Source: DASZVB01 sp036272055
Lineage (GTDB): Bacteria; Myxococcota_A; Polyangia; Polyangiales; Polyangiaceae
DNA: 64,000 nucleotides
Assembly: GCA_036272055.1 (NCBI GenBank)
Contig: DATAZL010000039.1
Coordinates: 1 to 64,000, forward strand
Direction of reading: 5' to 3'
The notes under the pieces are model-generated. The model saw only the letters and a list, made by a program, of their open reading frames with translations, made no database searches and was not told the DNA's origin. Shown here piece after piece: positions 51,601 to 59,736 of the stretch. Within the stretch, counting starts at the first letter, position 1. Each line of letters opens with the position of its first letter. Made by a program: the position numbers and the translations under genes.

Positions 51601-54184
51601 CGCCCATCGAGGCGGCCAGCATGCCGAAGAGATCGGCCGTGCCGGGATCGCCGGCCCTGGCGAGCGCGCGTGCCGCCGTCTCGGCGCGCTCGGGCGAGCC
51701 GAGCACGGCGGTGTAGAGCCTGCGCGCCGCCTCGAGACGACCTGCGGCCTCCTCGATGAGCGCCGCGGCGAGCTTGCCGTCGACGCCCGCCTCGGGGGGC
51801 GCGAGCTTGCCGAGCTCGGTGGCAACTGCGGTGGTCGCACCGGCGCCGGCGTCGAGCTCCATCGCGAGCACCCGGCCGAGCTCGGAGTCCGGGAGCGAGG
51901 CGCGGAGCGCGTGGACGGCTTCCTTGACGTCGTCGAGCGAGCCGGCAAGCGCGAGCTTTCGCCCGAGCGCGATGCGCGCGAACGTCGCAGGGTTGCCGAC
52001 CGGCATGCCGGCGGCGTCGACACCGCTCGCGGACGCGGCGGCGGCGGCGAGCGGGCGGAGCGCGTCGTCCTCACCGATGGTGCGCGACGCTTCGGCGAGG
52101 GCGGCGGCGTCGCCGCCGGTGAGGGCCCGGAGCGCCACCCGATCGCTCGCGGCGAACGCCTCGTCTCCCGAGCCGTCGGCGCCATCGGTTGCGAGCGCGA
52201 GCGCCATCGCGTCCCGGTCGCCCTGCTCGAGAGCCCTCGACGCGAGGGCGCGGCGCACGACGTCGGCGCGCCCTCGGCCGAGCAGGGTCCGGAGTAGCTC
52301 GATGGACTTGCCGCGCGTCTCGGACGTCGGCGCGTAGAGCGCGGAGGCGAGGAGGAGCGCGCCGTCGCCGATACCGGGGACGTCCCCCAGCGCGGCGATC
52401 GCCCCGGCGGCCGCGGCGCGATCACCCGAGCCGAGGGCGCGGCTCGCGTCGTTGAACGCGATCACGGAGGAGAGCGGGTGGGCGCTCGGCGACGGCTCGC
52501 GGAGGCGCGACAGCTCGGCGTGCACCTCGAGCAGCGGCGTGAAGGCCTTCACGTCCTTCGGAGCCGGCTTGAGCGCACCCGCGGTGCGGCCGAGCTCCGT
52601 CGCGAGGCGGTTGACGTACGGGCGCGGATCTTCCGGCGAGGAGCGGGTGAGCGCGTCGAGCCGGCGCTCCGCGGCGTCGGCGTCGTTCAGCGCGACGCGG
52701 TGAACCTCGGCGGCGAAATACGTCGCGTGCGCGCGCGCAGCCTCGGTCGACGCGGTACGACTCTCGACGTCGAGGGACTCGGCGACGGTCTTCCAGTCTC
52801 CGTCGACGGCGGCGAGCGCACGCGCCTGACGCGACGCGAGCGACAGCGACGGCGAGGCCGCCGCGCCCTTGCCGGCAGCGTCGCGGCTGCGCGGTACGTT
52901 GCCGGCCATGGCCCAGAGCTCGCTCGCGGCGAGCCAGAGCCGAGCGCGCGCCGGGCCGTCGCTCGTCGTCTGCGCTTCGGCCTCGAACCACTCGGCGCGC
53001 GCAACCCAGGCGTCGATGAGACGGTGCCCGCCGAGACGCGCCACTGCCGATGCCGGCGCAGGCGTCGTGTCGGCCTGGCGCGGCGGCTCCGCAGGCCTCG
53101 TCTCCGGCGGCTCGGTTGCGGGAGCGGCCGCGACCGTCGCGGGCGCGGAACGCGTTCCAGCCGCCGGTGGCGGCTCACTCAGGCCGAGGAGCGCATCGAC
53201 GTCCGCGTCCTCGGCACTGATGCCGAGATCGCCGAGGGACGCCGGTGCGACCTCGACTCCGACGCTGTCTGGCGCCGCGCTCGACTTGGTGAACGACCGC
53301 GCGAGCGACTCCGAGCCGAGCTCGGGCACCGACGTGATGCGATCTTCGTCCCAGTCGTCGAGCTCGGCGTCGAGCGCCGCGAGGTGCGGTGCTGCCTCGG
53401 TTCGGTGATCGTCCTTCTCGCCGCCGGCGCTGAGCTCGGCGTGCAGGCTCGCGAGACTCGGCGCGGGATGCAGGAGCGGCTCGTAGTTCGCCGTCGGCTC
53501 TTCGACCTCGACGGCCTCGAGGTCGTCGAGGCTCTCGGCCTCGAAGTGGGGCGGGTGCCATGAGTCGGGATCCGGCGCGAGCGACGACTCGGTCCCACCC
53601 GAGTCCGCGACGGCGGTGACGGAAGGTGTGCCCACCCCATCCGGCAAGGGCGGCGCCGCGTCGTCCTCCCACGCCTCGTCCTTCGGGAGCGGCGCGGGCG
53701 CGAGCGCGGTGACCGGCGGCTCCTCGGGCGGGGAGGTGGGCGCTGCGGGCGACGCCGACAGGGACATCAGGGCAGCGTCGATCTCCGAGTCGTCGAGGCC
53801 GCCGCCTCCCGGGAGTCCCTTGGTCGGCTTGACCGCGGGGCGCCCGGGCAGAGGAGGTCGCGTCGCATCGCGACGCGGTGCGGACGTCGAGCCCGGCCGC
53901 GGCATGCGGACGTCGGGACGCGCCGGGCGACCCGGTCGCGGCGGCAAGGGCGGCGTTTCCCGCGCGCGCGCAGGTGGTGCCGGCGGGGGCGGTGCCGGCG
54001 GAGGCGGTGCCGGCGGGTCGGGCCTGGGCGTCGGACGCGCAGCCATGCCTGGAGGCGGCATCGTCTCGGCGTTGAACGGTATCGTCGCCTGCGGCTCCCG
54101 GTACTCGTCGTTGGTCAGCGACTCGAGGAGGCCGTCGACCTCGTCGTCGGGGACGCTGCCGCGGTCGTTATCGGAGTCGCTCAC
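48656..54184 (-). CDS. Giant TPR protein with acidic/Pro-rich N-terminus (1842 aa)
   Basis: 1842 aa from GTG 54184, overlapping the upstream giant gene (GTGA). The first ~330 residues are disordered: DSDNDRGSVPDDEVDGLLES, long Pro-Ala runs, then acidic repeats. From ~340 on come dozens of TPR-like helix pairs (for example RLWLAASELWAMAGNVPRSR, RLGRWDEALELLSRTLELAP, AYGSLALTEGEWNRAEDTWI, AEICYREILKRKPNDPVATG). The last ~230 residues form a separate domain: GVRSLELMVTPLLGAVFLPI, then LLVGQSLLESKDEATRYFLL, resembling the end of the 1575-aa protein. No signal peptide, so cytoplasmic. Myxobacterial gliding and secretion machineries use giant TPR scaffolds; assignment to one is only a guess. Confidence 0.83.
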   Translation of the reverse strand: MSDSDNDRGSVPDDEVDGLLESLTNDEYREPQATIPFNAETMPPPGMAARPTPRPDPPAPPPPAPPPPAPPARARETPPLPPRPGRPARPDVRMPRPGSTSAPRRDATRPPLPGRPAVKPTKGLPGGGGLDDSEIDAALMSLSASPAAPTSPPEEPPVTALAPAPLPKDEAWEDDAAPPLPDGVGTPSVTAVADSGGTESSLAPDPDSWHPPHFEAESLDDLEAVEVEEPTANYEPLLHPAPSLASLHAELSAGGEKDDHRTEAAPHLAALDAELDDWDEDRITSVPELGSESLARSFTKSSAAPDSVGVEVAPASLGDLGISAEDADVDALLGLSEPPPAAGTRSAPATVAAAPATEPPETRPAEPPRQADTTPAPASAVARLGGHRLIDAWVARAEWFEAEAQTTSDGPARARLWLAASELWAMAGNVPRSRDAAGKGAAASPSLSLASRQARALAAVDGDWKTVAESLDVESRTASTEAARAHATYFAAEVHRVALNDADAAERRLDALTRSSPEDPRPYVNRLATELGRTAGALKPAPKDVKAFTPLLEVHAELSRLREPSPSAHPLSSVIAFNDASRALGSGDRAAAAGAIAALGDVPGIGDGALLLASALYAPTSETRGKSIELLRTLLGRGRADVVRRALASRALEQGDRDAMALALATDGADGSGDEAFAASDRVALRALTGGDAAALAEASRTIGEDDALRPLAAAAASASGVDAAGMPVGNPATFARIALGRKLALAGSLDDVKEAVHALRASLPDSELGRVLAMELDAGAGATTAVATELGKLAPPEAGVDGKLAAALIEEAAGRLEAARRLYTAVLGSPERAETAARALARAGDPGTADLFGMLAASMGDEATPRQSLLLYEAAARGADGDPANTEELLLKAHETAPTLPFAARAGVELARAKGDVPKLLEWLRKQQSAATDPILRALGAVREALLIADDDPVGAASCLAVAVAARPDDVALRELEGRLAPLPNVERGRWRERVGETATGRTRAWLAYEAATEYERAQSDDDAHRAAGAAAAAGESELATVLVARRTGVENDGAAGWLATTRAAEHRTLAAGPDVELEGLSSTLVDLLDRGESQAHARLAARLRMKHDDWATTRDLAERATQKKPASLWSLRQASAHARFAGDDARLFETDRELAELVERPLDRATLSLRTAEAAARLGRWDEALELLSRTLELAPDHLVAREFRALLEEQTGRYAEAAGDLEALARASAVPEHRTDAFYRAAVLWDDKVDNQDLGLVVLEEVAALDIGKGDTFERLQRQYVRLGARSKLAELLEARLARTTAPEERVALEVTRGRALADVGDRDAARKALGAALEANPDHVDALEAYGSLALTEGEWNRAEDTWIKLARVASSPEKQAEVYGRLAELYDTDLPNPQRAEICYREILKRKPNDPVATGALVRVYGKLGDVVKAVQLQTELVDGATDADEKLARTIALADVYDELAKDKRSALSILEKARKAWPHDPDVLRALARHHRRHGETAAENVLLDRSAAEARRALAHGRFDLAFFGVLETVASLRDQADGALVAGATLAALEGKTESTLPGAGAAASGDALDDLTAPELLGPALRSLLAKLPTVLDTAYPADLKALRASPLPPSAAEFAGEVRAVAESMGVRSLELMVTPLLGAVFLPISCTPARLLVGQSLLESKDEATRYFLLVRALKMIKAEAAALTRIAPIELSPVLGALLAGIASNWQAPGIDPNKLAEARRRLEPALPTSLDTEMTTLALEIAGTIGNRASQLGQAVAQWASRTALLAVGSPGVALRGVALALGQTDGMPAELGERMKWVQRQPEARDLCVFSVSENYAEARRRVGLGV

Positions 54185-57100
54185 CGTACCCCCAGGCCGA
54201 GGCGGTCGCGGACGGCGAACGCAGTGGGCGACAGGACGAACGACAGGATCCGTTCTGCACGTAGCTTTCCTTCCGACGTCTCCGGCGGCTCGCCGCGCGC
54301 GTTGCCGTTCGGTCCGGCGAGCACCCACGACACGTCGCCGATCGCCGCAGCGGCCATGCGATCGAGGCTCGACATCGCGGCGCGAACCCATGAAACCGGA
54401 TCGCGACGCTCTCGCGCGACGGCCGCTGCGAGGTCCGGCAGGAGCTTGCGCACGCGGCGCTGCATCTCTTTGCCGAGCAGGCGCTCGAACTCCGCGAGCA
54501 TCGCGTACGGCGGCCCGTCGAGCCGCGCGCCGCCGACGTTGCAGGCGGCGGTGACGAGCGCAGCGACGTCGTTCGCGCTCCGGTGGAGCAGGACCGTCGT
54601 GCCGACCTTCAGGGCGAGGAGCTCGCGCGCGAGGCTCCCGCGGTGAAGAGCCGACAGCGGGTGCAGGACGTCGGCGCCGACGACGATCGACGGCACCTCG
54701 GTCGCGACGCCGTAGATCCCGTTGCGGTCGCGGCCGCCGACGTAGAGCTCGAACTCGCCGAGCCCGAGGGCGCCGACCCAGGCCGCGACCTCGTTGCGGA
54801 CGGGCAGGCCGTCCTGCGGGCGCACGCGCTCTTTCTTCGAGACGCCGAGCGCGACGAGACCCGGCCCGATCGCCTCGGCGATGGTCGGGGCGAGCGCGGC
54901 GACGAGCTCCGGGAGCGCGCCGCGATCTTCGGGGTCGCGCAGGCTCCCGATGACGCCGTCGTCGATGGCGTGCTGTGGGACGCGGGCGATGCGTCCGTCG
55001 AGCTGCGAGAGCTCGGCGAGGATCTCCTGCGTCTTGCCGCCGAGCGCGACGACGGTGCCGAGCGCGACCTGCCGCATCTGCACGTCCTTGAGCGAGCGCG
55101 CGATCTCGGCGAGGCGGCTCGCGCGCTCGAGGTCGAGGGGTGACTCGATGAGCGTCGTGATCGTCGCGGCGCGACCGCTGGTGAGCGCCATCCGCGTGCC
55201 CTCCGCGGAGAAGACGCCCGAGAGCGCAAGATCGATGGCCTCGCCGTCGTCGGGCGCCTCGGAGAGCAGGCGCAGGGCGGCGTGTTCTGCGCGCGCAGGC
55301 GCGGCGAGCTTGTCGCGATAGAGCACCATCGCGAGTCGCGCGGCCTCGACGCGGCCCTCGCGCGAATCGCGCTGCTCCATGAGCTCCTCGAGGACGGCTG
55401 CGGCGGCTTCCCACGACTGGGAACGTGCTGCAGCGCGCGCGAGCCGCTCCCTGACCGGCATCGTCGAGAGACCCGAGCGGTGCACCGTGATGAGCACGTC
55501 GAGCGCCTTGTCGAGCTGGCCGAGCCGGTTCTCGTACAGATCCACGGCCGCGATACCGCTCATCAGGCGCTGTTGCGTCGGCGCCTCGCCGAGCCCAGAC
55601 AGGCGCGACAGGGCCTCCGCGGCCTCGTCGAAGCGTTTCTCGGAGATGTAGATCTCGCCGGTGAGCGCGAGGGCGCCGACGTGGTCGGGCTCGAGCATCG
55701 TCACGTTGTCGAGCGCCTCGAGAGCGCCCTTCGAGTTTCCACCTTCGCGGAGCACCCGGGCGCGCTCCCAGTAGAGCTTCGCGATCTCGGCCGCGTCCTC
55801 CGCGACTCCGAGGCGCGCGGTGATGAGCTCGAGCAGGCGAGGGCCGTCGCGGCGGGCGCGCACGAGGCGGAAGAGCCTGTCGAACGAGCTCTTCCGGCCG
55901 ATGTCGCGGTCCACTGCACGCGAGAGAGCGGCCTCCCCGCGCGCAGGGTCACCGAGTGAATCGAGGAGCAACGTCGCTGCGCGCTCCCAGAGCTCGCTGC
56001 CCTGACCGGGATCACTCACGAGATCGCCGAGGGCGGCAGATGCCTCCGCGAGGAGCCGCCTGTCGCTCGAGAGCTCGGCCGCGGCGCGCACGCCCTCCCA
56101 GCCGACGATGTCCTCGGGGTAGGCGTCGATGTAGCTCTGGAAGGACTGGATCGCTGCAGCGGCGTCACCGGAGGCGAGCAGGCTGAAGCCGGCGAGGCCG
56201 GCGGCGGTCGCGCGGGAATCGTCGTCGAGAGAGCTCCCCACGGCCCGCAGCGCGGCGGCGCGACGGCCGGGCTCGCAGGACGGCGGAGAGAGCTCGAGGT
56301 TCGTGAGCGCGGCCTCCGGCGTGTTCCCCTCGAGGAGCGGCTCGTCCGCCTCGGGGTGAGCCAGGTGCGCGAGCAGGCGCGCGCTCGAGAGCACCGAGGC
56401 AGCCATCGGTGTGGCAAGTCGAGTGGCCAGTTCTTCGCGAGCGTCGATCTCCTTGCCGAGCGCACGGGAGACCATCGACTGGCCGAGCCACTCGAAGGCC
56501 GGGGCGAGCGCGCGGTCCGACTTGGCCCAGCGTGCAGCGAGCGGCTCGCGCGCGCCCACCGTCGCGGTCGTCGAGCCGAGCTCGGCGAGATAGTCGGCGC
56601 TTCGCGCGATCGACAGCGCTTGCTCTCCGCGCAGGGCGAAGGCGCCGAACGCCGTGTCGCGCGCGCTGCCCGAGAGCGTGCCCCCGACGAGCGCGCGTCC
56701 GAGCTCGAGGGCCTCCTCGACGACGCCGGTGCCGCTCACGTCGGTGAGCATGGCGGACGCCGTCGCGCGATCGGCACCGCCGATCTCCAGCGCGAACTTC
56801 TCGAGCGCGAGCACGCCGACGTCTTCCGACGCCGCGGCAGCTTCGAGCGCGCGGCGGCGTGCTTCGGGGTCGTTCGGCTGCCCGGCGCGGAGCGCCCAGG
56901 CGTAAAGGCCGGCGCCCGCTTCCGGCGCGAGGTGCGCGGCCGCCTCGAAGACGTCGATGGCGCGATCGCGGCTGCCCGCGAGCCAGCGCAGGATCCCCGC
57001 TTCGAGGTCGAGCGCCGCGGCGACGGCGGGTTCGTCCGCGCCGAGCGCGCTCTCGACGAGGGCATCGGCGGCGGCGAGCGGCTCGTCCCGCAGGCGGAGA

Positions 57101-58908
57101 GCGGTGGCGAGCGCGGTGGCTGCGACCAGATCCGTCGGTTCGTCACCGTGCAGACGACGTAGATCGATGAGCGCCTCGTCCGGCAACTTCGATAGCCGGA
57201 AGCGAAGCGCGGCCGCGGTGCGGAAGGCGCGCGACAGCTTCGCGTCCGGCGTCAGATCGGCGAGCTCCACCAGGGCCTTCGCGCCGATCGCGCCGGGCGC
57301 CTCGTCGGCGAGAGCGCGTGGCAGGCCGTACGCACGGAGCGCGCTTCCGAGCCACGCGCCGGCTGAGGTCGCCGACAGGGCGCCGAGCGCCTCTGCCGCC
57401 GCAGCGGGCTCGCCGCGGAGGAGTCGCGACCGTGCCAGCTCGAACCAGAGCGCCGGCCGCTCCGTCTCGGGAGGATTGGTGGACAGGAGACGGCGCGTCG
57501 ATTCCTCGAACCACGCGGCGTCGCCGGCCAGGGCGGCGAGCATCCGTCCGACTCGCGCGACGATCTCGAGCGGCGCGCCGGCGGCGGCAGCCTGCGAGAG
57601 CGCGGCCTTCGCCGTGCTCGCGTCGTTCGCGCCGCGGACCGACGTGTCCGCGCTGAGGAGAAACAGCTCCGCGGCGAGTGGTTCGCTGCCGAGGTGCGCC
57701 GCAGCCGATTCGAGGGCCTGCGCTAGAGCGGCAGGGTCCGCGCCGCCGAGCAAGTGGAGCTCGAGAGCGCGCGCGGGCAGGCACGCGGGATCTTCGGTGA
57801 GCGCGTTCGTCAGCGCGGCGAGCGCACTCTTTGCGTCGCCGCTCGACGCGGCGGCTTCGCTGACGCGCATCCAGAGCGCGGCAGCGGGCGAGCCCTTCGC
57901 GCCGCGCGCGAGCTCGGCCTGCGATAGCGCCGCGGCCGCCGCGACGTCGCCGGCTCCCTCGGCGGCGCGGAGCCGCGCGACGAATACGATCGGATCGTCG
58001 GGCAAGAGCTCCGCGAGCTTCGCGTGGTGAGACGCCTCGCGTTCGCGATTGCCGGATCTCCGGTGGAGCTCTGCTGCGCCGAGCAGGTCGGCGGCGACGT
58101 GCGCCCTGGAGCGCGCGTTCTCCGGTACTCCGGCGACGTCGTCGCCCGGATCGCCGGCCATGGCCTTCGACACGAGCTCTGCGCGCTCCTCGAGCGCGCG
58201 CGCGACGAGCTCCGGCTTCTCGGCACGACGGCCGATGTCGGCGAGCTGTCCGAGCGCGGCGAACGTCGCAGATGCCTTCGTCGCGAGCGCCTTCTCGATG
58301 GATGCCGTCGCCGTGTCCAGCTCTCCAAGGGTCACGTCGAGGCGGGCCACGTCGATGAAGAGCAGCGCCTTCCATTCGGTGTGGGTCGTGAGCTCGGCAC
58401 GCGCGGCGAGCGCCTTGCGGCGGAGCGTCGCCTGCTCCGTCTTCGCGGCGAGACGCTCGAGGTAGAGCCAGGCGTCCACGTCGTCGGGCTTCGTCTGCGT
58501 CGCTTGCTCGAGCGCCTCGCGTGCGCCCTCGAGGTCGCTCTCTTGATCCTCACGGAACTCGGCGAGCGCGACGAGCGCGCGGCTCGTCTCGACCGGCGTG
58601 GCGGCGATCTTCACGAGCCGATCCACGAGCTTGCCGAGGTTCCTGTAAGACTTTCGCCGCTCGATGATGGCGACGAGGCGCTCGAGGGGCTCGTGGAAAT
58701 CCGGGAGCGCGTTCACGGCGCTCAGGAGATCGCGCGCCGCCTGGCCCTCGTTCTGCGACGCGTCCTCGAGGACGCCGATCTCGTGAAGTAGGAGACCGCG
58801 CCGGACGTCCGTTTCTGCTCGCTCACACTCCGCTCGAAGCTCCGCGAGTACGGGGTCCGCAACGCTCGCGTCGGGAGACGCCGTGTGGGGAGGCAGTGAA
58901 AACGACAT
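54181..58908 (-). CDS. Giant TPR protein (1575 aa), first gene of the TPR operon
   Basis: 1575 aa from ATG 58908. Nearly the whole length is Ala-rich TPR/SEL1-like helix pairs: LLHEIGVLEDASQNEGQAAR, ALVALAEFREDQESDLEGAR, ADLLGAAELHRRSGNREREA, LEALDNVTMLEPDHVGALAL, EIYISEKRFDEAAEALSRLS. The C-terminal ~260 residues are a compact domain: GEFELYVGGRDRNGIYGVAT, PSIVVGADVLHPLSALHRGS, LARELLALKVGTTVLLHRSA. No signal peptide or membrane segment. The stop overlaps the 1842-aa gene start. Heavy GC3 and constant composition match the neighbours, so it is native, not transferred. Role unknown; a scaffold for a large complex is likely. Confidence 0.83.
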   Translation of the reverse strand: MSFSLPPHTASPDASVADPVLAELRAECERAETDVRRGLLLHEIGVLEDASQNEGQAARDLLSAVNALPDFHEPLERLVAIIERRKSYRNLGKLVDRLVKIAATPVETSRALVALAEFREDQESDLEGAREALEQATQTKPDDVDAWLYLERLAAKTEQATLRRKALAARAELTTHTEWKALLFIDVARLDVTLGELDTATASIEKALATKASATFAALGQLADIGRRAEKPELVARALEERAELVSKAMAGDPGDDVAGVPENARSRAHVAADLLGAAELHRRSGNREREASHHAKLAELLPDDPIVFVARLRAAEGAGDVAAAAALSQAELARGAKGSPAAALWMRVSEAAASSGDAKSALAALTNALTEDPACLPARALELHLLGGADPAALAQALESAAAHLGSEPLAAELFLLSADTSVRGANDASTAKAALSQAAAAGAPLEIVARVGRMLAALAGDAAWFEESTRRLLSTNPPETERPALWFELARSRLLRGEPAAAAEALGALSATSAGAWLGSALRAYGLPRALADEAPGAIGAKALVELADLTPDAKLSRAFRTAAALRFRLSKLPDEALIDLRRLHGDEPTDLVAATALATALRLRDEPLAAADALVESALGADEPAVAAALDLEAGILRWLAGSRDRAIDVFEAAAHLAPEAGAGLYAWALRAGQPNDPEARRRALEAAAASEDVGVLALEKFALEIGGADRATASAMLTDVSGTGVVEEALELGRALVGGTLSGSARDTAFGAFALRGEQALSIARSADYLAELGSTTATVGAREPLAARWAKSDRALAPAFEWLGQSMVSRALGKEIDAREELATRLATPMAASVLSSARLLAHLAHPEADEPLLEGNTPEAALTNLELSPPSCEPGRRAAALRAVGSSLDDDSRATAAGLAGFSLLASGDAAAAIQSFQSYIDAYPEDIVGWEGVRAAAELSSDRRLLAEASAALGDLVSDPGQGSELWERAATLLLDSLGDPARGEAALSRAVDRDIGRKSSFDRLFRLVRARRDGPRLLELITARLGVAEDAAEIAKLYWERARVLREGGNSKGALEALDNVTMLEPDHVGALALTGEIYISEKRFDEAAEALSRLSGLGEAPTQQRLMSGIAAVDLYENRLGQLDKALDVLITVHRSGLSTMPVRERLARAAARSQSWEAAAAVLEELMEQRDSREGRVEAARLAMVLYRDKLAAPARAEHAALRLLSEAPDDGEAIDLALSGVFSAEGTRMALTSGRAATITTLIESPLDLERASRLAEIARSLKDVQMRQVALGTVVALGGKTQEILAELSQLDGRIARVPQHAIDDGVIGSLRDPEDRGALPELVAALAPTIAEAIGPGLVALGVSKKERVRPQDGLPVRNEVAAWVGALGLGEFELYVGGRDRNGIYGVATEVPSIVVGADVLHPLSALHRGSLARELLALKVGTTVLLHRSANDVAALVTAACNVGGARLDGPPYAMLAEFERLLGKEMQRRVRKLLPDLAAAVARERRDPVSWVRAAMSSLDRMAAAAIGDVSWVLAGPNGNARGEPPETSEGKLRAERILSFVLSPTAFAVRDRLGLGVR

Positions 58909-59083
58909 CTAGCTCGGGGGGCAGAGACGCGAAGCGGACTCAGAAACGCTCCGACTTTAGGCGACCCCACAGACAGTTCCTAGTAGAGACGGAGCGGCGC
59001 ATTCCGGGCGGAGCTCGCCCGAGCCGGTAAGCGCGGCGGTCCGCGGCGGTGTCCCGAGCGGGTTACGCCGGTGACGCGGGCTA

Positions 59084-59626
59084 CTAGTCGGTGCGTCTGA
59101 GGAGCCAGTATCCTCTTGGCGTGTCGATGGGCTCCCCGTAGACTTCGCCCTTTTTTAGTGTGAAGAGCACGTACTCGAGGCCCGGTTCGAGCACGTCTCT
59201 GGGCATCGTTCCGGCGTGTGCGGTCGACCCCGGATCGCCCTTCTTCACCGCCTCGTCGAAGTCCTTTTGCGCTTCGGGCAAGAGCTCTTTTGCCTTCGCC
59301 AGCGCGGACGTCTTGTCTCTCGCGTCGGGTGGCGCGCCCTCCGCTCCGCGATAAGCGAACAGCACCACCGCGAACGTGACGCTCTTCGGTGCGTCGGCCG
59401 GAAGCTCCGGAACCTTACGCCCGTCAGGTAAAACGTTGCTCAATTCCGGCGCGGGTGACGGCTCCAGCACTTCAGGAACCGCTTGCGGGGCCGACGCGGC
59501 GGCCGAGGCCGTAGGGATACTATGTGGTTCCTCTGCCGCGCTCGACTGCTGGCGCGCTCGCCACGCGACGGCAAGGACGATTGCGAGAAGGAGCGCCCCG
59601 ACGATCGCCACTTGAGAACGCGCCAT
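59084..59626 (-). CDS. Membrane-anchored parvulin (PPIC-type peptidyl-prolyl isomerase)
   Basis: 180 aa. A signal anchor (VAIVGALLLAIVLAVAWRAR) and a Pro/Ala/Ser linker precede a compact rotamase domain: SVTFAVVLFAYRGAEGAPPD, DKTSALAKAKELLPEAQKDF, then DEAVKKGDPGSTAHAGTMPR and YVLFTLKKGEVYGEPIDTPR with GYWLLRRTD at the end. This follows the parvulin order (beta1, the K-x-x-A helix, G-S-x-x-x-G, the G-x-V-x-x-P-x-x-T-x-x-G-x strand). It would assist folding of exported proteins. It lies between the giant TPR operon and the divergent zinc-ribbon gene. Confidence 0.83.
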   Translation of the reverse strand: MARSQVAIVGALLLAIVLAVAWRARQQSSAAEEPHSIPTASAAASAPQAVPEVLEPSPAPELSNVLPDGRKVPELPADAPKSVTFAVVLFAYRGAEGAPPDARDKTSALAKAKELLPEAQKDFDEAVKKGDPGSTAHAGTMPRDVLEPGLEYVLFTLKKGEVYGEPIDTPRGYWLLRRTD

Positions 59627-59736
59627 CGGCGCCGCCTATCATGGATGTGAGAGCGAGCGTGAGCCCCATCGGAGAACCGGCGAGATCCCGAGGGACAACC
59701 CGGAGCCGTTGCTGCTAAAAGTCGAAAGAGCGATCG

